A stretch of DNA of 10,618 bases from a bacterium (GCA_023246535.1 JAHFIF010000032.1:1-10618), one strand, 5' to 3'; positions 1 to 4,782 are shown, counted from the first letter of the stretch. Notes: generated from the sequence alone by a model not told the origin. Translations and numbers: made by a program.

Positions 1-9
1 AAATTATTT

Positions 10-309
10 TTAGCGGATCAAGATCAGCAACGCGGCGCCGCCGAATTCGGCGTGCGGCGGTTCGGCATGGCCCAGGCGCTTGCCCTCGAGATCGTAGATC
101 GCGCCATCGGCGTGGACCGTGCCCACGTGCTTGCCCGCTTCAAAAACGCGGCCGGCGCCGTCGATATGTCCGGCAACGTGGCCTGAAAGGCTGTAAACAT
201 GCCCGTCAGGCGTGACCTTGCCCAAGCGGTGCCCGCTCATGCTCATCACGTCGCCGTCCTCTTCAATGTTTCCCGCCTTCTGTCCGCTTAAGCTGTAGAT
301 GTAGCCCAT
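10..309 (-). CDS. small repeat protein, 4-fold beta flower-like
   Basis: A 99-aa protein made almost entirely of five tandem units of about 17 residues, at roughly residues 1-18, 19-35, 36-52, 53-68 and 69-84. The pattern is G-x-hydrophobic-Y-x-hydrophobic-x-G-x-x-hydrophobic-G-x-hydrophobic-x-x-D, for example IYSLSG, HVYSLSG and IYDLEG. Short beta-strand repeats with G and D turns of this kind are typical of the 4-fold beta flower family and similar WG-like repeat folds; the family call is from pattern recognition only. There is no signal peptide or membrane segment, and the tail after residue 88 is short and hydrophobic (ALLILIR). I chose the ATG at 307-309 because the repeats begin there and because a promoter at 339-367 puts the transcript start near 332, excluding upstream in-frame starts (TTG at 349-351) or making them unlikely (ATG at 334-336). 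No good Shine-Dalgarno is visible. Function is unknown. Confidence 0.75.
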   Translation of the reverse strand: MGYIYSLSGQKAGNIEEDGDVMSMSGHRLGKVTPDGHVYSLSGHVAGHIDGAGRVFEAGKHVGTVHADGAIYDLEGKRLGHAEPPHAEFGGAALLILIR

Positions 310-338
310 AGTTAAAATGTTACCGTGTTTATACATTA

Positions 339-367
339 ATCTTATGGACAACGCTGTTGGTTGTAAA
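339..367 (-). promoter_or_regulatory. sigma70-type promoter for the repeat protein
   Basis: On the reverse strand a -35 TTTACA (367-362), a 17-bp spacer and a -10 TAAGAT (344-339) predict a transcript start near 332, about 23 nt before the chosen ATG. It lies just after the terminator of the upstream reverse-strand gene. Confidence 0.5.
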
Positions 368-371
368 GGAT

Positions 372-396
372 AAAAAAAGAGAGCCTCGGGGCTCTC
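372..396 (-). terminator. intrinsic terminator of the 66-aa ORF
   Basis: GAGAGCC (379-385) pairs with GGCTCTC (390-396) around a 4-nt loop. On the reverse strand the stem is followed by seven T (378-372). It lies 24 bases beyond the stop codon of the 420-620 gene, which supports that gene being transcribed. Confidence 0.85.
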
Positions 397-419
397 ACGG
401 TAGCGTTGCGATCGTTCAT

Positions 420-620
420 CTAGCGTCGCCGCGGCGGCATGTGGCGCAGGCGCCCTTCGCAGGCTCGTCGCTTTGGCATGGTGGTCGTGACTGTCGCGCT
501 TTGGTCGTTATGCTGAACGATCTCCAGTCGCGGCTCAGGCGGCATTGGTACAGCCGGCGAATCACGGTTTTTCCACCACTCTGCGGCCTCTTCCAGGATC
601 GAACTCCTTCGTCGGGTCAT
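420..620 (-). CDS. small basic hypothetical protein (66 aa)
   Basis: I do not recognise this protein. Its N-terminus (MTRRRSSILEEAAEWW) could form an amphipathic helix. The middle is Pro-rich (PAVPMPPEPR), and the tail is strongly basic, ending in PPRRR. There is one Cys (residue 54) and no membrane segment. The gene is supported by its surroundings: an AGGGAG Shine-Dalgarno 7 nt before the ATG at 618-620, a near-consensus promoter at 670-698, and an intrinsic terminator just downstream at 372-396. The reading frame continues upstream to 782, but that part crosses the promoter. A forward-strand frame over the same DNA (357-764) has no such signals. The basic tail would suit nucleic-acid binding, which is a guess. 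Confidence 0.6.
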   Translation of the reverse strand: MTRRRSSILEEAAEWWKNRDSPAVPMPPEPRLEIVQHNDQSATVTTTMPKRRACEGRLRHMPPRRR

Positions 621-669
621 GCGTTTCTCCCTGTAGCAATGGAAGCAAAGATATTTCAACGGCTTAAGC

Positions 670-698
670 TTTTTACACGAAATCGGCCGTTTTGTCAA
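670..698 (-). promoter_or_regulatory. promoter for the 66-aa ORF
   Basis: On the reverse strand a perfect -35 TTGACA (698-693), a 17-bp spacer and a -10 TAAAAA (675-670). The predicted transcript start is near 663, about 43 nt before the ATG. It is divergent from the pyrB promoter, with its -35 only 15 bp away. Confidence 0.65.
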
Positions 699-713
699 GC
701 CCCGGCGCTTTTT

Positions 714-741
714 TTGACAAAATTCACCCGTCTGATATACA
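714..741 (+). promoter_or_regulatory. pyrB promoter and ribosome binding site
   Basis: A perfect -35 TTGACA (714-719), a 16-bp spacer and a -10 TATACA (736-741). The transcript should start near 748, giving a leader of about 26 nt that carries an AAAGGGA Shine-Dalgarno at 764-770. That leaves no room for a pyrimidine attenuator or leader peptide. Confidence 0.7.
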
Positions 742-773
742 TCATTCAGTTCACGGCTCATTGAAAGGGAAAA

Positions 774-1769
774 ATGAAACACATCCTACGTTCTCAACAG
801 TTCGACCGCCCTAATCTGGAGCGACTCTTTGCCGAAGTTGGCGTGATCGCGAAAATGCTCGACACTCAGGAAGGTCGCTTCAATTTGCGAAGCATGTTGA
901 CCGGCCGAATCATGTGCACGCTCTTCTACGAACCGTCGACGCGCACCCGCGTCTCGTTCGAGACGGCGGCGCATCGGCTGGGCATGGACGTAATCACGAC
1001 CGAAAACGCTGCCGAGTTCTCTTCGGCGGCCAAGGGCGAGACGCTCGAAGACAGCATTCGCGTCATTGCCGGCTACGGCATCGACGCCATTGTTTTGCGG
1101 CACAAGGAGGACGGCGCCTCAGACCGCGCCGCCGGCATCATCGACCGGCTCGGCCTCGCAACCCATGTGCTCAACGCCGGCGACGGCCGCGGCCAGCACC
1201 CGACGCAGGCCCTGCTCGATCTGTATACCATCTGGGATGAAATGCATCACCGGATCGACGGTTTGACGGTTGTCATCGGCGGCGACCTGGCCAACGGCCG
1301 CACCGTTCGCTCGCTGGCCTACATGCTTTCGCGTTTCGAAACGAAGATCATTTTCGTTTCGCCGCCCGAATTGGCCATCGGCGACGACATCAAGGAGCAT
1401 TTGCGCGAACATGGGATCGAGTTTCGCGAAGAATCTTCGGTCGCCGCCGCGTTGCCCGAGGCGGATATCGTTTATTGGACCCGAGTTCAGCGCGAACGCA
1501 TGGTCGATCCCGCGCTGCGCGCCCGCAACTTCAGCGAGTACCGGATCGATGGGGAAACCCTCAAACTGCTGAAGCAAGACGCCGCCATTCTCAGTCCGGC
1601 CGGGGGCGCGCTGGCGGCTCGCCTTATGCATCCGCTGCCGCGCATTGACGAGATCGCCAAAGAGGTCGATGACGATCCGCGCGCCGCCTACTTCCGCCAA
1701 GCCGCGAACGGTCTGTACGTTCGCTCGGCCCTGCTGTTGCGGCTGTTCAATCAAGTTATCCCTGTCTGA
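774..1769 (+). CDS. pyrB: aspartate carbamoyltransferase catalytic chain
   Basis: Catalyses carbamoyl phosphate + L-aspartate to N-carbamoyl-L-aspartate, the first committed step of de novo pyrimidine synthesis in the cytoplasm. At 331 aa it is slightly longer than E. coli PyrB (311 aa). The carbamoyl-phosphate loop FYEPSTRTR is at 51-59. The 80s-loop Ser/Lys that reach into the neighbouring subunit's active site are matched by S83 and K87 (AAKGETLED). R109 lies in VLRHKEDGA and H142/Q145 in GDGRGQHPTQALLDLY. The aspartate domain has R176 (DLANGRTVRS), R237/Q239 (YWTRVQRER) and the 240s-type loop MHPLPR at 285-290. The C-terminus has the usual D-PRAAYFRQA-NG-YVR segment (301-317). All key residues appear intact. 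No pyrI regulatory chain, dihydroorotase or other pyr gene is in the window, so allosteric control cannot be judged. The gene is flanked by its own promoter and terminator. Confidence 0.97.
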   Translation: MKHILRSQQFDRPNLERLFAEVGVIAKMLDTQEGRFNLRSMLTGRIMCTLFYEPSTRTRVSFETAAHRLGMDVITTENAAEFSSAAKGETLEDSIRVIAGYGIDAIVLRHKEDGASDRAAGIIDRLGLATHVLNAGDGRGQHPTQALLDLYTIWDEMHHRIDGLTVVIGGDLANGRTVRSLAYMLSRFETKIIFVSPPELAIGDDIKEHLREHGIEFREESSVAAALPEADIVYWTRVQRERMVDPALRARNFSEYRIDGETLKLLKQDAAILSPAGGALAARLMHPLPRIDEIAKEVDDDPRAAYFRQAANGLYVRSALLLRLFNQVIPV

Positions 1770-1782
1770 AAAGATCAACGCC

Positions 1783-1816
1783 AGCGAGAGTCTCCACCAG
1801 GACCTCTCGCTTTTTT
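1783..1816 (+). terminator. pyrB intrinsic terminator
   Basis: AGCGAGAG (1783-1790) pairs with CTCTCGCT (1804-1811) and six T follow (1811-1816). It begins 14 bases after the pyrB stop. Confidence 0.9.
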
Positions 1817-1822
1817 AATTTC

Positions 1823-1858
1823 ACCTCGAGGCTTAGCCTCGAGGCTAAGCCTCGAGGT
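1823..1858 (+). repeat. 36-bp perfect palindrome with three CCTCGAGG cores
   Basis: Positions 1823-1858 equal their own reverse complement, with the centre between 1840 and 1841. Inside are three copies of the 8-bp palindrome CCTCGAGG starting at 1824, 1837 and 1850, an exact 13-bp period, with spacers CTTAG and CTAAG that are complementary to each other. No T-run follows on either strand, so it is not a terminator. Possible roles are an operator array for the downstream small gene or a cruciform or recombination site. Further CGAGG and CCTCG half-sites lie at 1883-1887, 1894-1898 and 1903-1907, around the next promoter. Confidence 0.85.
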
Positions 1859-1895
1859 TTGGGTCAAAAGTTGTCTAACTAACGAGGTTTTTCCC

Positions 1896-1924
1896 TCGAC
1901 AACGAGGCGAAAAAATGCTACAAT
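1896..1924 (+). promoter_or_regulatory. promoter of the 101-aa Cys-rich membrane protein
   Basis: A -35 TCGACA (1896-1901), a 17-bp spacer and an extended -10 TGC-TACAAT (1919-1924) predict a transcript start near 1931. The -35 overlaps two inverted repeats, CGAGG-N6-CCTCG (1883-1898) and CCTCG-N4-CGAGG (1894-1907), so a bound regulator would block it. A strong AAAGGAGGT Shine-Dalgarno at 1955-1963 sits 5 nt before the ATG. Confidence 0.65.
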
Positions 1925-1968
1925 ATTAGTATGAAAGTTAAGGAATCCGATGCGAAAGGAGGTGTCAT

Positions 1969-2274
1969 ATGGAAGAAACAATGATGTGCAAAGGTTGCGG
2001 CAAGCCTGAAACCCAGTGTGCTTGCCCAAATTGCCCGTGCAAAGGCGGGAAGTGCGAAACAGGCGGCGATTGCTGCAAGCCGGGCGTTTGTCCGTGCATG
2101 CACCACAAGATCGTCCCATGTTTGGTGGTTTTGTTCGGTTTAACTTTTTTGCTTCAAGGGCTCGGCGTCTACGGCGGAAACGTCAACGCGATCGTCGCGC
2201 CGATCATTATCATGCTGGCCGGCCTGGCGAAGTTAAAGGGCGGAATGTGCGGCTGTTACATGAAACACTACTAG
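1969..2274 (+). CDS. Cys-rich two-TM small membrane protein (paralog 1)
   Basis: A 101-aa protein with 14 cysteines. The soluble N-terminus (1-46) holds 11 of them as C7-x2-C10, C17-x-C19, C22-x-C24, C29, C35-C36 and C41-x-C43, ending in a His pair (45-46). This density of CxC and CxxC is metallothionein-like and suggests binding of a soft metal or Fe-S. Two hydrophobic segments follow (about 48-67 and 72-90) with a short GG-N turn between them, then a C-terminal C94-x-C96 and the tail YMKHY. No signal peptide is seen before the Cys region; the short hairpin topology puts both Cys ends on the same membrane face. The start is fixed by a strong Shine-Dalgarno. It shares the order CxC-x-HH-TM-turn-TM-CxC with the product of 2746-3000. 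No family recognised; metal or redox function is inferred from composition. Confidence 0.85.
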   Translation: MEETMMCKGCGKPETQCACPNCPCKGGKCETGGDCCKPGVCPCMHHKIVPCLVVLFGLTFLLQGLGVYGGNVNAIVAPIIIMLAGLAKLKGGMCGCYMKHY

Positions 2275-2283
2275 GTTTTTGCT

Positions 2284-2319
2284 AAAGATCCCCGCCAATG
2301 GCGAGGATCTTTTGTTTTT
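2284..2319 (+). terminator. intrinsic terminator of paralog 1
   Basis: AAAGATCC (2284-2291) pairs with GGATCTTT, with an inner CGCC-AAT-GGCG stem and one mismatch. The T-rich tract runs from 2310 to 2319. It starts 10 bases after the stop. Confidence 0.85.
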
Positions 2320-2333
2320 GTGGAAAAGCGCAG

Positions 2334-2363
2334 TTGCGCAAATAACGGGCTTTGCGTTATATT
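2334..2363 (+). promoter_or_regulatory. possible promoter of the orphan transcript
   Basis: A -10 TATATT (2358-2363) one base off consensus, preceded at 18 bp by a weak -35 TTGCGC (2334-2339). The predicted start is near 2370. The -35 is poor, so support comes mainly from the -10 and from the strong terminator 220 bases downstream. Confidence 0.4.
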
Positions 2364-2369
2364 CTGACT

Positions 2370-2640
2370 GCGGCGGCCAAAGAAAGGTCTTTGGTGGCGT
2401 CGCCAACGACGAAAGGGGACACCATGGAAGCAAGGGCCCGTTCGAGCCCGAAGAGCGCCGAGGCAAGGAGCTGACAGCATGACGGCACGCCCAATGGAGG
2501 TGCGAAACAGGGGGCGTCCCCGCCCCGCCGTCCGCGGCCGCTAGGCTGCTAAAAACCCAAAACCAAAAACGTCACACAGAGAAACAGGCCGGAAGGATGC
2601 ATGGCGCACGCGCGCCTCGGCATCCTTCCGGCCGCTTTTT
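2370..2640 (+). ncRNA. orphan transcription unit: candidate small RNA or mini-ORF mRNA
   Basis: This gene-free stretch between the two Cys-rich paralogs has a possible promoter and ends in a very strong terminator. It folds locally: CCAAAG/CTTTGG (2377-2394), TGGCG-T-CGCCA just after it, and GGGGCG/CGCCCC (2511-2526). An unpaired A- and C-rich stretch (about 2549-2585) then leads into a 14-bp terminator stem. It does not match tmRNA, RNase P, SRP or 6S hallmarks that I know. Two very short ORFs lie inside, each with a Shine-Dalgarno: 2424-2474 (16 aa, AAAGGGG 5 nt upstream) and 2479-2544 (21 aa, Arg-rich, AAGGAG 8 nt upstream). The unit may therefore be a regulatory RNA, a dual-function RNA or a peptide mRNA. 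Existence of a transcript is inferred. Confidence 0.35.
2587..2640 (+). terminator. strong intrinsic terminator of the orphan unit
   Basis: A perfect 14-bp stem, 2587-2600 with 2620-2633 (GGCCGGAAGGATGC and its complement), encloses a 19-nt loop and is followed by GC and five T (2636-2640). No recognised gene ends just upstream, which is the main reason to suspect a non-coding or mini-ORF transcript. Confidence 0.88.
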
Positions 2641-2651
2641 ATATGACCCGG

Positions 2652-2680
2652 TTTTTCACGAGGCGACACCTCGTGAAAAA
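2652..2680 (+). promoter_or_regulatory. perfect inverted repeat, candidate operator of paralog 2
   Basis: A 12-bp perfect arm (TTTTTCACGAGG, 2652-2663) and its complement (2669-2680) surround CGACA. On both strands the hairpin ends in A, not T, so it is not a terminator. It ends 2 bp before the -35 of the 2746 gene, a usual operator position. The arms carry the CGAGG/CCTCG half-sites also seen around the paralog 1 promoter. Confidence 0.6.
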
Positions 2681-2682
2681 TG

Positions 2683-2711
2683 GTGACGGACTGGGAAAAT
2701 GGTGCTAATAT
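2683..2711 (+). promoter_or_regulatory. promoter of paralog 2
   Basis: A -35 GTGACG (2683-2688), a 17-bp spacer and an extended -10 TGC-TAATAT (2706-2711) predict a start near 2718 and a leader of about 28 nt. Confidence 0.55.
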
Positions 2712-2745
2712 GGCGGTATCGCGCTAACTCAATCATCAAATCGCT

Positions 2746-3000
2746 ATGAATGAAGAAATGAACAAGGGTGGCATGGAAAATTCGCAAAATGGGTGCTGTC
2801 CGACCAAGTCGGCATGCCGCTGCCCGCATCACCTGACCGGCCCGATCATCATTATCGCGGTCGGCGTCATCATGCTGCTTTCCGTGCTCGGCGTCTTAGG
2901 CAGCGCCGGCGCCGGCGTCGCCTTCTCGGTCATCGTGATCATCTTGGGCATCTCCATGATCATGAAACGCTCCTGCCGCTGCTGCTGCAGCAAGAAGTAG
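2746..3000 (+). CDS. Cys-rich two-TM small membrane protein (paralog 2)
   Basis: An 84-aa protein with 8 cysteines. Its polar N-terminus is Met-, Asn- and Glu-rich (1-16) and leads to C17-C18, C24-x-C26 and a His pair (28-29). Two hydrophobic segments (about 33-52 and 57-73) follow with a GSAGAG turn, then a basic Cys tail (C77, C79, C80, C81, ending CCCSKK). It aligns without gaps to paralog 1 from CxC-x-HH through the second CxC, which supports common descent; it lacks most of the metallothionein-like N-terminus. There is no Shine-Dalgarno before the ATG at 2746. In-frame ATGs at 2758 and 2773 are alternatives, and the last has AAGGGTGG a few bases upstream, so the true protein may be 75 aa. 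Own promoter, own terminator. Role unknown; metal binding at the membrane is inferred. Confidence 0.8.
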   Translation: MNEEMNKGGMENSQNGCCPTKSACRCPHHLTGPIIIIAVGVIMLLSVLGVLGSAGAGVAFSVIVIILGISMIMKRSCRCCCSKK

Positions 3001-3007
3001 TCTTCTG

Positions 3008-3039
3008 AAAATCCCTCTGGAAAACAGAGGGATTTTTTT
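3008..3039 (+). terminator. intrinsic terminator of paralog 2
   Basis: AAATCCCTCTG pairs with CAGAGGGATTT around a GAAAA loop (3020-3024), and the T-run spans 3033-3039. It starts 8 bases after the stop. Confidence 0.92.
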
Positions 3040-3065
3040 ATTGTTTCTAATTGAACCTTAAATGA

Positions 3066-3106
3066 AACCCCGCGCCCCCTGCCGCCGGCTGGCGGGGCGC
3101 GGGGTT
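3066..3106 (+). repeat. GC-rich inverted repeat (13-bp arms)
   Basis: AACCCCGCGCCCC (3066-3078) pairs perfectly with 3094-3106, and the 15-nt loop can pair weakly inside itself. There is no T-run on the forward strand and only TTTCATTT on the reverse, so it is a poor terminator. Function is unknown. It lies in the 272-base gap before the antiporter gene, together with the hairpin at 3154-3200; two CGAGG direct repeats (3117-3121 and 3124-3128) lie between them. Confidence 0.7.
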
Positions 3107-3153
3107 ACCATCACGACGAGGTACGAGGAGTTTGCGCGCTGGGGAGGGTGATC

Positions 3154-3200
3154 GTAAGAGGGAGGGACAGGCTTCGCGAACTTGTGCCCCTCCCTCTTAC
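3154..3200 (+). repeat. inverted repeat upstream of the antiporter (13-bp arms)
   Basis: GTAAGAGGGAGGG (3154-3166) pairs with 3188-3200, and ACA/TGT pairs further in the loop (3167-3187). No T-run follows on either strand, so it is not a terminator. It sits 25 bp upstream of the antiporter promoter and could be an operator or part of an undetected RNA. Confidence 0.65.
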
Positions 3201-3224
3201 AGAAAAAGAAAGTTTTTCCATAAG

Positions 3225-3265
3225 TTTAAAATTAAGCGTTTAAATGATAGAATACTTAAAAGTAT
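3225..3265 (+). promoter_or_regulatory. antiporter promoter with overlapping palindrome
   Basis: A weak -35 TTTAAA (3225-3230), a 17-bp spacer and an extended -10 TGA-TAGAAT (3248-3253) predict a start near 3260. A short inverted repeat ATACTT-AA-AAGTAT (3252-3265) covers the end of the -10 and the start site and could be an operator. The leader would be only about 13 nt. Confidence 0.4.
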
Positions 3266-3272
3266 CTTACAT

Positions 3273-4319
3273 ATGGATAAATTTTTCATCGTCCTTCTCC
3301 TGTTCTTCCCGGTGGCGCTCGCCGCCCACTACGCCGGCTTTTCGCCGATGATCGTTTTCTTCCTCTGCGCCGCCGCCATCATCCCGCTCGCCAAATTCAT
3401 CGGCGAAGCGACCGAGGAACTGGCCGGCCGGACCAACTCGGCGATTGGCGGGCTCTTGAACGCGACTTTCGGCAATGCCACCGAGCTCATCATCGGCATC
3501 TTTGCTTTGCGCGCCGGCCTCGCCGAGGTCGTCAAAGCGTCGATCACCGGTTCGATCATCGGCAATCTGCTGCTGGTCTTGGGAACGGCCATTTTCTTCG
3601 GCGGGCTCAAGCGCAAAAAGCAAAAATTCAACGTGACGGCCGTGCAAACGAGCGCCTCAACGCTGCTGCTCGCGAGCATCGCTCTCATCATCCCGGCGGT
3701 CTTTGTCTGGACGGCGCCCGGCGCCGGGTCGGGGACGGTCGAAAACCTGAGTCTTTTGGTCTCGGTCTTAATGATCGTTGCCTATGGCGCTTACCTGTTC
3801 TTCACGCTGCATACGCACAAGCATCTGTATACGGAAGAGGTCGCCGACTATGAGCCGAAGTGGAGCGTTGCCAAAAGCTTGGTTATCCTGCTGGCCGCGA
3901 CCTTGGCCGTGAGCTGGGTGAGCGACATTTTAGTCGGTTCGATCGAACCGGTGGTTGCGAGTTTCGGCTGGACGCAATTGTTCATCGGCGTGGTTTTTGT
4001 CGCGATCATCGGCAACATCGCCGAACACTTGTCGGCGATTACCGTGGCGATCAAGGGCCGCATGGATCTGTCGGTGCAAATTGCCATCGGTTCCTCGACG
4101 CAAATAATCATGCTGGTGGCGCCGGTGCTGGTGATCGCCAGCCTCGTCGTCGGCAAGCCGATGGACCTCATTTTCAACGTCTTTGAATTGTTCAGCATTT
4201 TCTTCGCCATCCTCATCACCAACGCCGTGATCGGCGACGGCGAAAGCAATTGGTTCGAAGGCGTCCAGCTGGTTTTCGCCTACCTCATTATCGCCGTGGC
4301 GTTTTTCTTCCACCCGTAG
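3273..4319 (+). CDS. cax: Ca2+/cation:H+ antiporter, CAX family
   Basis: An inner-membrane secondary transporter of the Ca2+/cation antiporter superfamily, exporting Ca2+ (possibly Mn2+ or other cations) in exchange for H+. At 348 aa it has the usual size of bacterial CAX proteins, with about ten or eleven hydrophobic helices. The two signature repeats are present: LLNATFGNATELIIG (61-75) with E71 and GNIAEHLSA (247-255) with E251; the second continues to MDLSVQIAIGSSTQI (264-278). A His- and acid-rich loop (HTHKH-YTEEVADYE, about 180-194) separates the halves. The frame stays open upstream to 3132, but that part is the hairpin and promoter region, and the ATG at 3273 directly begins the first membrane helix. 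No Shine-Dalgarno is visible; the leader is very short. It follows the two Cys-rich membrane genes but has its own promoter and terminator, so a functional link is only suggested. Confidence 0.93.
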   Translation: MDKFFIVLLLFFPVALAAHYAGFSPMIVFFLCAAAIIPLAKFIGEATEELAGRTNSAIGGLLNATFGNATELIIGIFALRAGLAEVVKASITGSIIGNLLLVLGTAIFFGGLKRKKQKFNVTAVQTSASTLLLASIALIIPAVFVWTAPGAGSGTVENLSLLVSVLMIVAYGAYLFFTLHTHKHLYTEEVADYEPKWSVAKSLVILLAATLAVSWVSDILVGSIEPVVASFGWTQLFIGVVFVAIIGNIAEHLSAITVAIKGRMDLSVQIAIGSSTQIIMLVAPVLVIASLVVGKPMDLIFNVFELFSIFFAILITNAVIGDGESNWFEGVQLVFAYLIIAVAFFFHP

Positions 4320-4329
4320 TCTTGAAAAC

Positions 4330-4360
4330 AAAAACCTTCCTCTTGGCGAGGAAGGTTTTT
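4330..4360. terminator. bidirectional terminator between convergent genes
   Basis: CCTTCCTC (4335-4342) pairs with GAGGAAGG (4348-4355), with five A before and five T after. It works in both directions, ending the antiporter on the forward strand and the YtxH-like gene on the reverse. Confidence 0.92.
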
Positions 4361-4368
4361 AAAATTTC

Positions 4369-4680
4369 CTATTTCTCAAACTGCTTCTTGAGCTCCTTGT
4401 ACTTGGCCATCAGGTCCTTCTTCAGCGCATTGATCTCTTTCTGCGTCATCTTCTGTTCCTTGGCGATCAGGACGGCTTCTTCGACCAGCTTGGTGTAGGC
4501 CGCTTCCGAGAACTTCTTGAGCGAGGCCGCCTTGGCCGCGATCATGCCTTTGATGGCATGGGCTTTGGCAAGCACGACTTTTTGCGACTTCTTTCCGGTT
4601 TGCGGGGCGAATAAAATTCCGGCGACGGCGCCGAGGGCCGCGCCCAGGGCAAAGCCTTTGACCACGCGTTTTACCGACAT
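4369..4680 (-). CDS. YtxH-like protein
   Basis: A 103-aa protein with one N-terminal glycine-rich hydrophobic helix (about 8-26, GFALGAALGAVAGILFAP) followed by QTGKKSQK. G-x-x-x-G-x-x-x-G followed by LFAP-x-(S/T)GK is the hallmark of the YtxH family (B. subtilis YtxH, a general-stress protein). The rest (35-103) is a long charged, Ala- and Lys-rich helical region that may form a coiled coil. It is probably membrane-anchored with a cytoplasmic tail. Biochemical function is not established for the family. The start at 4678-4680 has no Shine-Dalgarno; its leader is almost wholly a CTAA heptad array. It converges with the antiporter gene and diverges from the acidic repeat protein at 4849. Confidence 0.85.
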   Translation of the reverse strand: MSVKRVVKGFALGAALGAVAGILFAPQTGKKSQKVVLAKAHAIKGMIAAKAASLKKFSEAAYTKLVEEAVLIAKEQKMTQKEINALKKDLMAKYKELKKQFEK

Positions 4681-4685
4681 AGCTT

Positions 4686-4710
4686 TTAGGTGTTAGGGAT
4701 TAGCTTTTAG
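4686..4710 (+). repeat. TTAG heptad array (4 units)
   Basis: TTAG occurs at 4686, 4693, 4700 and 4707, an exact 7-bp period, with variable three-base spacers. Read along the YtxH-like gene it is CTAA-NNN, occupying nearly the whole predicted leader and ending 5 bp before the ATG. A second array with the same core and period precedes ychF at 6958-6975. Confidence 0.8.
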
Positions 4711-4717
4711 CAACCTG

Positions 4718-4746
4718 ATTGTAGCACAAATCGTCCGGTTGGGCGA
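4718..4746 (-). promoter_or_regulatory. promoter of the YtxH-like gene
   Basis: On the reverse strand an extended -10 TGC-TACAAT (4723-4718). The -35 position (4746-4741, TCGCCC) is poor, so this promoter would depend on the extended -10. Predicted start near 4711. Confidence 0.5.
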
Positions 4747-4754
4747 AAGGCGGC

Positions 4755-4782
4755 TTGACAAAAACGGCGATTACGATAACGT
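4755..4782 (+). promoter_or_regulatory. promoter and leader of the acidic repeat protein
   Basis: A perfect -35 TTGACA (4755-4760) with a weak -10 TAACGT (4777-4782) at 16 bp. The leader begins with a hairpin TCGGGCGG-CAGT-CCGCCCGA (4793-4812) close to the predicted start, which may stabilise the 5' end. An AGGAGG Shine-Dalgarno (4835-4840) lies 8 nt before the ATG. Confidence 0.45.

Noticed and set aside
357..764. Forward 135-aa open frame left of pyrB
   Set aside because: It runs over a reverse-strand terminator and both divergent promoters, and has no ribosome binding site; the reverse 420-620 gene explains the region better.
1119..1778. Reverse-strand 219-aa open frame
   Set aside because: Antisense to pyrB, with no promoter, ribosome binding site or recognisable domain.
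2434..2449. tRNA T-arm-like sequence (CGTTCGAGC)
   Set aside because: The five bases on each side of TTCGAGC do not pair, and no acceptor, D or anticodon arm can be built around it.
2652..2680. Hairpin read as a terminator
   Set aside because: The T-run is in the left arm and the A-run in the right, so on either strand the hairpin is followed by A, not T.
3132..3272. N-terminal extension of the antiporter
   Set aside because: This stretch is a long hairpin plus an AT-rich promoter; the ATG at 3273 starts directly at the first membrane helix.
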